Source of the DNA: Phragmitibacter flavus
GTDB taxonomy: Bacteria > Verrucomicrobiota > Verrucomicrobiia > Verrucomicrobiales > Verrucomicrobiaceae
Length of the DNA: 64,000 bases
Direction of reading: 5' to 3'
Assembly: GCF_005780165.1 (NCBI RefSeq)
Contig: NZ_VAUV01000018.1
Coordinates: forward strand, 1-64,000
The position numbers and the translations under genes were made by a program. Positions within the stretch are counted from its first letter, which is position 1; every line of letters begins with the position of its first letter. A model generated the notes under the pieces. It did not search any database. It had not been told where the DNA came from and saw nothing but the letters and a program-made list of their open reading frames with translations. Shown piece by piece: positions 1-7,581 of this stretch.

Positions 1-48
1 ACGGGCTCCTTGCATTCCGAGCCCGCCGAAGCAATGATGACCCCCTAA
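1..48 (+). CDS. possible 3' end of an upstream gene (partial)
   Basis: Frame 1 is open from the first base and stops at a TAA at 46-48, giving a 15-residue tail that ends A-M-M-T-P. It is GC-rich like the neighbouring coding sequence and is followed by an intergenic stretch with inverted repeats. Fifteen codons are too few to identify a family, so this may be only chance open frame. Confidence 0.25.
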   Translation, partial: TGSLHSEPAEAMMTP

Positions 49-52
49 CCAC

Positions 53-105
53 GGTGTCACACCTAATGAGTCAACGACACCCTCTTTCCTACACCTCCCC
101 GGTGT
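53..105. promoter_or_regulatory. paired inverted repeats of GGTGT/ACACC, possible operator
   Basis: GGTGT-C-ACACC is a perfect inverted repeat at 53-63, and ACACC-TCCCC-GGTGT is a second at 91-105. Both lie within 130 bases upstream of the alkene reductase start. Old Yellow Enzyme genes are commonly controlled by local repressors, so an operator function is plausible, but no regulator gene is adjacent in the window. Confidence 0.3.
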
Positions 106-181
106 CATTTACTTTTGAGGCAACAAGATCGTCACTGTCCATCCGTAAATGCTCATACCCATCAGCCACTTGTCTCTCAAC

Positions 182-1240
182 ATGCCCTCCCTTTTCGATC
201 CGCTCACCATCGGCGACCTCACCCTTCCCAACCGCATCATCATGGCACCGCTCACGCGCAGCCGGGCAGGCAAGGAACGCATCCCCAATGAATTGATGGC
301 CGAATATTATGTCCAGCGCTCGTCCGCCGGACTCATCCTCACCGAAGCCACCTCCGTCACTCCCATGGGAGTCGGATATGCCGATACTCCTGGGATCTGG
401 TCCGAAGAGCAAGTTGCTGGCTGGACCAAAATCACCAGCGCCGTCCACGCCGCCGGAGGTCGCATCTTCCTGCAACTCTGGCACGTCGGCCGCATCTCCG
501 ATCCGCTCTTCCTCAACGGCGAAACGCCCGTCGCTCCCAGCGCGGTCCGCCCCGCAGGTCACGTCAGCCTCGTGCGTCCCGAAAAACCTTTCGTCACCCC
601 ACGCGCCCTCGACCTCGAAGAAATTCCCGGTGTCATTGAAGCTTATCGCAAAGGTGCCGAAAACGCCAAACTCGCCGGCTTTGATGGCGTCGAAATCCAT
701 GGTGCCAACGGTTACCTTCTCGACCAGTTCCTGCAGGACAAAACCAATCAGCGCACGGATGAATACGGCGGTCCCATCGAAAACCGCGCCCGCCTCATGC
801 TCGAAGTCACCGACGCTTGCATCAGCGTCTGGGGTGCCGATCGTGTGGGCATGCACCTCGCTCCACGTGGTGACGCCCATGACATGGGCGATTCCGACCC
901 TCTCGCCACCTTCACCTATCTCGCCACCGAGCTCGGCAAACGTCGCATCGCCTTCATCTGCGCCCGCGAATCCCAAGGCGACGGACGCATTGGACCCGCG
1001 ATCAAACAAGCCTTCGGCGGACCCTACATCGCCAACCAGGGCCTCGACCAAACCACCGCCCAGGCACTCCTCGACAACGGCGAAGCCGACGCCGCAGCCT
1101 TCGGCGTCTTGTTCATCGCCAACCCCGATCTCCCCGCCCGCTTCGCTGCCGACACTGAACTCAACACCCCCGATCCCACCACCTTCTACGCCCCGGGCCC
1201 CAAAGGTTACACCGACTACTCGTCACTCACCGCTGCGTAA
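182..1240 (+). CDS. alkene reductase, Old Yellow Enzyme family (NADH:flavin oxidoreductase)
   Basis: A 352-residue FMN-dependent TIM-barrel reductase expected to reduce activated C=C bonds of enones or similar electrophiles with NAD(P)H in the cytoplasm. The N-terminus has the family pattern (LFDPLTIGDLTLPNRI, then MAPLTRSRAG). The substrate-binding His173/Asn176 pair and catalytic Tyr178 sit in H-G-A-N-G-Y-L-L-D-Q-F, followed by the conserved T-D-E-Y-G-G. The start at 182 was chosen because the frame also opens at 149 with 11 residues that do not fit the family. Length is normal for the NemA/OPR-type branch. It appears monocistronic, facing a convergent gene. Family is certain; the physiological substrate is not. 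Confidence 0.92.
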   Translation: MPSLFDPLTIGDLTLPNRIIMAPLTRSRAGKERIPNELMAEYYVQRSSAGLILTEATSVTPMGVGYADTPGIWSEEQVAGWTKITSAVHAAGGRIFLQLWHVGRISDPLFLNGETPVAPSAVRPAGHVSLVRPEKPFVTPRALDLEEIPGVIEAYRKGAENAKLAGFDGVEIHGANGYLLDQFLQDKTNQRTDEYGGPIENRARLMLEVTDACISVWGADRVGMHLAPRGDAHDMGDSDPLATFTYLATELGKRRIAFICARESQGDGRIGPAIKQAFGGPYIANQGLDQTTAQALLDNGEADAAAFGVLFIANPDLPARFAADTELNTPDPTTFYAPGPKGYTDYSSLTAA

Positions 1241-1257
1241 GTTTTCAAAGGTCAAGC

Positions 1258-2706
1258 TCACTGCTCCGGCTGCAACATGTCCAGGCTCGACGGTCTCATC
1301 CGTCCGCCACCCAGCGATGGCTTGTTGTTGCCCAAGGTAAACACGGGGATGTTCTTCAACTCCAGACCGAACGCCTTGTTCGCTTCCGAGAACTGCTGCA
1401 TCCTTTCCAAATCCTCCATGTCGGGCGTCGCCGTGGTGAACAATGGCAAAACCGGGGTCCCATTCTCGCGCTTTTTGTATTTGGTTTTGCGATGCTCCAC
1501 CAACAACAAACCGCCCACCTGACCACCCGGACGCTCGCCCACCACAATGTCGATCTTCGCCGGACCCGTGAGCCGCACCCATTTCCCCGCATAACATTTG
1601 CCATTCAAAATGTTCATGCCTCCAAACGACTGCCTCACCTCATCGTCCCTTTTCTCTTCGCCGAGATTCACCAGATCGTCCCGTGAAGCATCCAGCACCG
1701 GTTTGCCATCAATGTAGACCGCCAGCATGTCATCGAAGTAACCCACAAAACGCCATTCACCCAACTCCGGCGGCGTAATCTGACCCGAATAATGCACCAG
1801 CCAGCCCCGCGGCTGCACATGTTGGTCCACCGCAAACGCCTTCGGACCCTCCTCCGCCTTCATCAGCGGCACGCCCAAAAACGTAAAGCTCATCTGCTCC
1901 GGCGCGCGGAAATAATCCTTCATCTCATTCGCGTCGAATTTGTTCTTCGCAAACGCCTTCACGATTTGGAAATACCCGTTCGCATCGTAGCTCAGCGGCT
2001 TCCCCTTCCGGTCCTGTTTCAGATCATAAAACACCCCCGGCAACCCGTCTCCACCCAGATTCCCAAAAAACGTCCGCGCCAGAAAACCCTTCACATTCCC
2101 CGTTCCGATTCCGGCCCCGAGCCCGCCACCCGCTCCAGCGCCACCAAATGCACCGCTGCTCATCGAACGCGAACCCATCAAGCTCGTCATCACCGGAATG
2201 TCGACGCTGTCCATCGGCAATTCGTCCGGCAAATGGATCGACGAAGTCAACGAGTTGCTCACGATCCTCCGAATCATTGCATTCTGCGGCTTCACCTGAA
2301 CGACCTCGTTCACTTCCCGACTCGCCTCCTCTGCACCCTTGCTCTCCCCACCCGGCAGAAAATCCACCTTGTTTTCCGTCACCACCGTCTCCACCACAAA
2401 ATAACTCGCCACCAACAAGCCGGCATGAATCATCAAGCTGACCATGAATGATCCGCCTCCGACCTTGTTCCAGTATTGCGAGAGTCTGCTGGGCTTTTTC
2501 TCTGCATAAGAAGTCCCCTCCTGCGTCATCATCGGAACATTTGTCGGAGCCGGTTGCACCAACATCGGAACCGGCATTGCGGTCGTGGGTTCAGTCGTTG
2601 GCAAAGTCATCGGCACCGGCTGCGATGCCGACAAACTTTGCACCCGCACCGTCACCGGTTTTGGAATTTTGGATGAAGCGTCAGAAGGTCGGTCGGCGTG
2701 TTCCAT
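1258..2706 (-). CDS. membrane-anchored hypothetical protein with PA14-like C-terminal region
   Basis: About 482 residues. A proline- and threonine-rich N-terminal region precedes one hydrophobic segment near residues 87-109 of the kind seen in TonB-like energy transducers, then a glycine-rich stretch. The C-terminal half has the flow of a PA14/beta-sandwich domain (G-V-F-Y-D-L-K near the front, later W-R-F-V-G-Y-F-D-D-M-L-A-V-Y-I-D-G-K-P-V). A single-pass protein with an exported domain is inferred. The open frame begins at a TTG (2715); the in-frame ATG at 2706 is preferred. It is convergent with the reductase. No catalytic motif was recognised. Confidence 0.75.
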   Translation of the reverse strand: MEHADRPSDASSKIPKPVTVRVQSLSASQPVPMTLPTTEPTTAMPVPMLVQPAPTNVPMMTQEGTSYAEKKPSRLSQYWNKVGGGSFMVSLMIHAGLLVASYFVVETVVTENKVDFLPGGESKGAEEASREVNEVVQVKPQNAMIRRIVSNSLTSSIHLPDELPMDSVDIPVMTSLMGSRSMSSGAFGGAGAGGGLGAGIGTGNVKGFLARTFFGNLGGDGLPGVFYDLKQDRKGKPLSYDANGYFQIVKAFAKNKFDANEMKDYFRAPEQMSFTFLGVPLMKAEEGPKAFAVDQHVQPRGWLVHYSGQITPPELGEWRFVGYFDDMLAVYIDGKPVLDASRDDLVNLGEEKRDDEVRQSFGGMNILNGKCYAGKWVRLTGPAKIDIVVGERPGGQVGGLLLVEHRKTKYKKRENGTPVLPLFTTATPDMEDLERMQQFSEANKAFGLELKNIPVFTLGNNKPSLGGGRMRPSSLDMLQPEQ

Positions 2707-2932
2707 GGTAATCAAAACGTAAAGGCTTGAGATGCCTTAGGACCAATTTTGAAATGGCGTCTCAATTCAATTCGATCGGATTCTACCCAAGCTCCTCGAT
2801 CCACGTCGATTCAAATCCGCCCGATGGCCACATTCAATCTTTTCCACTGGTGATGTATTCTCACCACCCCCTTGATCTTGCCACCCCCATAGAGTCTGAT
2901 TGGATGAACTTCTGCCCACCGCAACACGCCGC

Positions 2933-3976
2933 ATGCGCCCTCTGCTCCGACTCCTCATCTCGATGCTTCCCATCAGCGTCATGGCAAATCCTCCGCCCCA
3001 CTCCTGGCAATCGCTCCCGCCTATTCCTGACCCCATCGGCTTTGCCGCTCCCTTCGCCGGCACCCACAACAAAGTCCTCATCGTCGCGGGCGGTGCCAAC
3101 TTCCCAGAAAAATCTCCCTGGCAGGGCGGCACCAAAATCTGGCACGACCGCGCGTTCATCCTCGAAAAGCCCGACGCCCAATGGCGAACAGATTTTCACC
3201 TCCCTCGTCCCCTGGCTTACGGGGTCTCCATCAGCACTCCCCGAGGCATCGTCTGCATCGGTGGCAGCGATGATCAACAACACTTCCGCGACGTCTTCCT
3301 CCTTCAATGGCTAGACGGGAAACTTCTCACCCAACCCCTGCCGTCGCTTCCTCAAACCTGCGCCAACGCCTGCGGAGCCGCCATCGGCAATACCCTCTTC
3401 GTCGCCGGAGGCCAGACAACCCCCGCCTCCACATCCGCCCTTCACACCTTCTGGTCACTTGACCTCACCTCGCCCAATCCCACCTGGCAAACCCTCGAAC
3501 CCTGGCCCGGTCCCGCCCGCATCCTCGCCACCGCCGCCGCCCACGAGGGTTTCTTTTATCTCTTCAGCGGTGCCGACCTCACCCCCGGTCCCGATGGCAA
3601 AGCTCAACGCACCTGGCTGAATGATGCCTACCGTTATCACCCGGACCAAGGATGGAAAAAACTCTCCGCCCTCCCCCGGCCCGCCGTCGCCGCCCCATCT
3701 CCCGCACCGCTCCTCAACCCCACTTCGATTGCCGTCCTCGGCGGAGATGACGGAGCGCAACTCCATGTCGCCCCCACCGCGCACCAAGGTTTCCCCAAAA
3801 CACCCCTCGTCTACGACATCCCCACCAACCTCTGGCGCGAAGCCCCCGCCCTGCCTTTCTCCCTCGTCACCACCACGGTTGTCACCTGGCAAAACCTTTT
3901 CGTCATCCCCGGAGGCGAAGCCAAACCCGGCATCCGCTCCACCGAAGTCTGGTCCCTCCCCTTGTCACAGCCTTAA
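2933..3976 (+). CDS. kelch-repeat mutarotase, N-acetylneuraminate epimerase (NanM)-like
   Basis: A 347-residue exported beta-propeller. Residues 1-18 form a signal peptide (hydrophobic L-L-R-L-L-I-S-M-L, then A-N). Kelch blades follow, with typical G-G motifs (V-A-G-G-A-N-F-P, I-G-G-S-D-D, V-A-G-G-Q, L-G-G-D-D) and conserved W/Y positions. This resembles the YjhT/NanM family, which interconverts sialic acid anomers in the periplasm. The ATG at 2933 starts the signal peptide; an upstream ATG at 2900 would add 11 unlikely residues. The next gene, a lyase of the NanA family, starts 48 bases downstream, which supports a sugar-acid catabolic role. The exact sugar is an inference. Confidence 0.8.
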   Translation: MRPLLRLLISMLPISVMANPPPHSWQSLPPIPDPIGFAAPFAGTHNKVLIVAGGANFPEKSPWQGGTKIWHDRAFILEKPDAQWRTDFHLPRPLAYGVSISTPRGIVCIGGSDDQQHFRDVFLLQWLDGKLLTQPLPSLPQTCANACGAAIGNTLFVAGGQTTPASTSALHTFWSLDLTSPNPTWQTLEPWPGPARILATAAAHEGFFYLFSGADLTPGPDGKAQRTWLNDAYRYHPDQGWKKLSALPRPAVAAPSPAPLLNPTSIAVLGGDDGAQLHVAPTAHQGFPKTPLVYDIPTNLWREAPALPFSLVTTTVVTWQNLFVIPGGEAKPGIRSTEVWSLPLSQP

Positions 3977-4024
3977 CCCTCATTCTTTATCCTGTAGCCC
4001 TTATCCTTTATCCTATATCCTTTT
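3977..4024 (+). repeat. pyrimidine-rich TTTATCC-type array, copy A
   Basis: The whole spacer between the mutarotase stop and the lyase start consists of degenerate 6-8 base units (TTTATCC, TGTAGCC, CTTATCC, TATATCC) and ends in CCTTTT directly before the ATG. Four related arrays occur at 20227, 21041, 34815 and 35063, always on the coding strand. Confidence 0.8.
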
Positions 4025-4936
4025 ATGAAAATCACCGGCCTCGTCGCCGCCACCCACACCCCTTTCCATCCAGACGGATCGCTCAATCTCGCCATCGTCG
4101 AAACCCAGGCCGCCCACCTCCTCAAAACCGGCGTCCGTCATGCCTTCATTGGCGGCACCACCGGCGAAAGTTCCTCCCTCACCCTCGAAGAACGCCAGGC
4201 CATCGCCGTTCGTTGGATGGAAGTTACCCGGGGCAGCGACCTTCGCGTTATCGTCCACGTCGGCACCAACAGCCTTCACGACGCCGCCACGCTCGCCCAA
4301 CAAGCCCAATCCCTCGGTGCCTTCGCCACCAGCGCCGTGGCTCCCAGCTACTTCAAACCTGCCACAGTCTCCGCCCTCGTCAGCAGCATGGCTTTCATCG
4401 CCGCTGCCGCACCCGACCTGCCATTCTACTACTACGAAATCCCCACCATGACCGGCTTGGCGATCTCCCCCTCCGCCTTCCTCACCGCTGCCCACGATCA
4501 GATCCCCAACCTCGCAGGGCTGAAATTCACCAGCAGCAACCTCATGGAATACCAGCTCTGCACGCACGCCCAACAAGGCATCTTCGACATCCCCTTCGGC
4601 TTCGACGAAATGCTCCTTGCTTCACTCGCCCTGGGTGCCCGTGGTGCCGTCGGATCCAGCTTCAACTTCGCCGCTCCGATCTATCTCAACGTCATGGATG
4701 CCTACCATCGCGGCGATCTCGAATCCGCCCGAGCCCATCAATTCCGCTCCGTCCAGCTCATCCAAATCCTCGCCTCTTATGGCTACATGGCCGCCGCCAA
4801 AGCCACCATGAAAATGCTCGGAGTCGATGTCGGCCCTCCCCGTCTCCCCACCGAACTCCTCACTCCCGAACGCGTCACTACCCTTCAACGCGAACTCGAC
4901 CAACTCGGCTTCTTCGACTGGGTCAAAGTCAGTTAG
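4025..4936 (+). CDS. DapA-superfamily aldolase, N-acetylneuraminate lyase-like
   Basis: A 303-residue class I TIM-barrel lyase. The G-G-T-T-G-E-S motif near residue 40 binds the keto-acid carboxylate. F-Y-Y-Y-E-I-P near 137 supplies the catalytic Tyr, and the Schiff-base Lys lies in G-L-K-F-T near 165. The F-Y-Y-Y-E-I-P and G-F-D-E-M-L signatures favour N-acetylneuraminate lyase over dihydrodipicolinate synthase. The partner mutarotase lies directly upstream, so the pair plausibly converts and cleaves sialic acid or a similar sugar acid to pyruvate plus an amino sugar. No transporter, kinase or epimerase for a complete nan pathway is adjacent. Substrate assignment remains tentative. Confidence 0.85.
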   Translation: MKITGLVAATHTPFHPDGSLNLAIVETQAAHLLKTGVRHAFIGGTTGESSSLTLEERQAIAVRWMEVTRGSDLRVIVHVGTNSLHDAATLAQQAQSLGAFATSAVAPSYFKPATVSALVSSMAFIAAAAPDLPFYYYEIPTMTGLAISPSAFLTAAHDQIPNLAGLKFTSSNLMEYQLCTHAQQGIFDIPFGFDEMLLASLALGARGAVGSSFNFAAPIYLNVMDAYHRGDLESARAHQFRSVQLIQILASYGYMAAAKATMKMLGVDVGPPRLPTELLTPERVTTLQRELDQLGFFDWVKVS

Positions 4937-4943
4937 TTCGTCA

Positions 4944-6212
4944 CTACTGCACCGCATAATCTTCCGCCTTGAAACAGTCGCGGGTCGCATACTTGCTCAT
5001 GAACCGCAGCAACCCCCGACTATACGCCCGCGTCGTCAATCCCCCCGCCGCCATCCCGGCAATGTGACGCGACATGTGCTTTTGCATCATCATGCTAAAC
5101 TTGCCAGGATACCTCTCCGAAAACTGCATCCCACTTTTGAACAACGCAAAGATGCGACCGTCATAAAAGTAATCGATCAGATCCTGCCAGGCCACCAGCT
5201 CGTTGCGGAACCAGTCGATATACTCCCCCGCCTTTGACTCCCAGTCCCCGCCCTGAATGATCACATCCGCCAGCCTTTCCGCTGACACCATCGCCATGCA
5301 CAATCCCGGAGACAGCATCGGGTCGACAAACCCAAACGAGTCCCCCACCGCCGTCCAGTTCCGTCCATGACCTCGATGCGATATCAACTGATAGTTCGCA
5401 TAGGTCGTCACCGGCGAAATCCGCACCCGATCACGACAGGTCGAAATCAAAACCGGCGACTCCTCAATGATCCGCTCCAGCTGTTCCTCCGGCGTGTCTC
5501 CATACTTCTTCGCATGCTCCTTGTTGATCACCACCCCCACCGACACCTTGCCCGGCAATGGAATCCTCCATCCCCATCCATGCTTCAGCCTTGAAATCAA
5601 CGTCTGCCCCGACGGCGGCGGCATCACGCAACCCTCATAATGCGCAAAGTGCGACACATCCTTGCGCAACCCCACATCCGCACCGATCCCCAGCAGCTTC
5701 GCAAAAAGACGCCGACGCCCACTCGCGTCGATCAACAAATCCGGCTGCCTCCCACCCCATTCCGGCACCAGCGCCAACGTCTCCGCCGATAACTCCGGCG
5801 CCCCGTCCACCAACTCCAATTTTGCGGACACCTTCACAAACTTAGCGCCAGCCTCCAGCGCCGTGTCAGTGATCAACTGGTCAAACTCACGCCTCGGCAC
5901 ATTATACGCATAAGTCGGCAACACCCCTTCAATGGCATCAAACGACAACAGCAACGCTTCCTCATCACTCAAAGACCAGGTTACCCCCGGTTTGTAAGTT
6001 CCCAAAGCCGCCACCTTCTCCTCAATTCCCAGCCTGCGAAACACCGTCACCAACAGTGGTATCAGTGACTCCCCCACCACCATCTCCGGGCGTTTTTCAT
6101 CGTCAAAAATCACCGCCTCCATCCCCGCCCTCGCCAGCAAACACGCCAGGGTGCAACCTGCCGGTCCCGACCCAACAATAGCAATCCGTCGTTTCGAATT
6201 CACTGCAACCAT
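4944..6212 (-). CDS. FAD-dependent oxidoreductase, tryptophan-halogenase-like
   Basis: About 422 residues. The dinucleotide-binding motif G-S-G-P-A-G begins near residue 14 (numbered from the 6212 start). V-G-E-S-L-I-P follows, in the place of the halogenase G-E-S/A-T-V-P signature, then Lys74 in T-Y-K-P-G, aligning with the catalytic Lys79 of PrnA. W-G-W-R-I-P at 213-218 fits the halogenase W-x-W-x-I-P motif, and G-D-S-F-G-F-V-D-P is the second FAD motif. Together these suggest a flavin-dependent halogenase or a close relative. The frame also opens at 6263; 6212 places the Rossmann motif as in the family. It lies downstream of the SAF-domain dehydrogenase on the same strand, so the two may be co-transcribed. 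No flavin reductase or biosynthetic cluster is nearby, so the substrate is unknown. Confidence 0.75.
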   Translation of the reverse strand: MVAVNSKRRIAIVGSGPAGCTLACLLARAGMEAVIFDDEKRPEMVVGESLIPLLVTVFRRLGIEEKVAALGTYKPGVTWSLSDEEALLLSFDAIEGVLPTYAYNVPRREFDQLITDTALEAGAKFVKVSAKLELVDGAPELSAETLALVPEWGGRQPDLLIDASGRRRLFAKLLGIGADVGLRKDVSHFAHYEGCVMPPPSGQTLISRLKHGWGWRIPLPGKVSVGVVINKEHAKKYGDTPEEQLERIIEESPVLISTCRDRVRISPVTTYANYQLISHRGHGRNWTAVGDSFGFVDPMLSPGLCMAMVSAERLADVIIQGGDWESKAGEYIDWFRNELVAWQDLIDYFYDGRIFALFKSGMQFSERYPGKFSMMMQKHMSRHIAGMAAGGLTTRAYSRGLLRFMSKYATRDCFKAEDYAVQ

Positions 6213-6285
6213 TTCAAATTTTCGCTGCAAAGCCGTCAAAGGCAAGGCCCGTAACCGGATCATCCCAAATCAACAGGCTGAATCA

Positions 6286-7488
6286 TCACACCGCCAAAAC
6301 CGGAACTGATGCTGCCGCCGCTTCACGCACACTCAGCCAGGCCGTCTTCGCCAGACTGTCAGGAATATCTACATCGGCAAAAGCCACCACCTGCCCTTTC
6401 GAAATCGAGTGCTTCAGTTGTGCCTTCTTCAAAAGCCCCAAAGCCACGGCATCAGGCGTTTCGGCAATCGTCACCGCCTCGCCCCGCAAATCCATGCCCC
6501 CGATGGCCGTGTCAATCACATGACCTGCTGGAAGATCGCGCTTCGCCACCGCCACTACATGCACGGTCGGACGGCTTCCATTGTTCAACAAGATCGGCTC
6601 GCCTCGCAAAATCCGCCTGATCGTGCGCGGCACCTCCAAATGACACAGATGATAAGGCCGCAGCAACGTATAATACGGCCCGTCACCCAACTTCAAATAC
6701 CGCAACACCTCAGGTCGTTCCGTCGGATGCTCACCCACGATGAACACCCCCGGTGCCAGCTTCCCGTTCAATACATAATCGCTGATCGGTCCCCCGAACT
6801 CCTTCGCCTTCGCGCCAAGAAAAGAGCCCGCCGCCTCCAACTCCATATTCTGAGGCCCAATCATCGCTCTTTGATAAATTCCCGCGCCCAAGCCATTCGC
6901 CACCAGCGCCTGCTCAAACTGCATCTTCGTTCCATCGGTGAAACTCACCACCTGCGAGCGGCTGATCCCATTTTTCTCCGCCCAGAAATCCATCTCCGCA
7001 TCCTTCGGATCATGATTCAGAAAACCCTTCATGTTGCCATAAACGAGCGGCTTGAAACCCATTTGCACCACCTCCTCATGCAAAAGTGCCAATGCCCCAG
7101 GCTGATCCCCCTCCGCCTCCGTCAGAATCCCCCGGTCCGCAAAATACGACCCCACCGTCACATGAAACTCCGTCGCCATCGTCACCACCGGCAAACCGCG
7201 CAACTGCGCCGCATTCACCACCTCGCTGCCATGCACAATATCCCCGCTGCACTCCACCACCAGATCGCAACTGGAGAGAAACTCCTCAAGCGAATTGGTC
7301 AATCCATACTCCGCCATGCTGCCCACGCTATCCACCGGCCGACGCGTCAACACCCGGGTCAAGAGCAAATCTGGCGACGATCTCAACGCCAGGCACAAAC
7401 CCATCGCGATGAATCCCGTCCCAACAATGCCAATTCTTGCCTTCTCGACATCAAGGTAACGGTGGTGATCTGCTGGCCGACTATGCAT
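6286..7488 (-). CDS. NAD(P)-binding dehydrogenase with C-terminal SAF domain (homoserine dehydrogenase-like)
   Basis: About 400 residues. The Rossmann motif I-G-I-V-G-T-G-F-I-A lies near residue 18, with D-L-V-V-E-C-S-G-D at the end of the nucleotide domain. A middle catalytic region includes Y-G-N-M-K-G-F and a conserved D-G-T-K-M. The C-terminus has an SAF-type segment (V-A-K-R-D-L-P-A-G-H-V-I-D) of the kind found in sialic acid synthase and altronate dehydratase. The combination is known in homoserine dehydrogenase-like proteins of poorly defined function, probably sugar or aldehyde metabolism. The ATG at 7488 is preferred to the frame opening at 7539. The halogenase-like gene begins about 70 bases downstream. 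Confidence 0.75.
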   Translation of the reverse strand: MHSRPADHHRYLDVEKARIGIVGTGFIAMGLCLALRSSPDLLLTRVLTRRPVDSVGSMAEYGLTNSLEEFLSSCDLVVECSGDIVHGSEVVNAAQLRGLPVVTMATEFHVTVGSYFADRGILTEAEGDQPGALALLHEEVVQMGFKPLVYGNMKGFLNHDPKDAEMDFWAEKNGISRSQVVSFTDGTKMQFEQALVANGLGAGIYQRAMIGPQNMELEAAGSFLGAKAKEFGGPISDYVLNGKLAPGVFIVGEHPTERPEVLRYLKLGDGPYYTLLRPYHLCHLEVPRTIRRILRGEPILLNNGSRPTVHVVAVAKRDLPAGHVIDTAIGGMDLRGEAVTIAETPDAVALGLLKKAQLKHSISKGQVVAFADVDIPDSLAKTAWLSVREAAAASVPVLAV

Positions 7489-7581
7489 ATGGGTTAACCA
7501 TTTATGTATAGCCTCATCCCCGCATGGAAAGCAATTCATTCTCAGCAGTAAATCTTCGCCTCATATCCCCCAAGGCGAAGC

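Noticed and set aside
89-1051. Minus-strand frame of 320 codons opposite the alkene reductase
   Set aside because: Glycine- and acid-rich mirror of the reductase gene, whose substrate-binding motif is intact.
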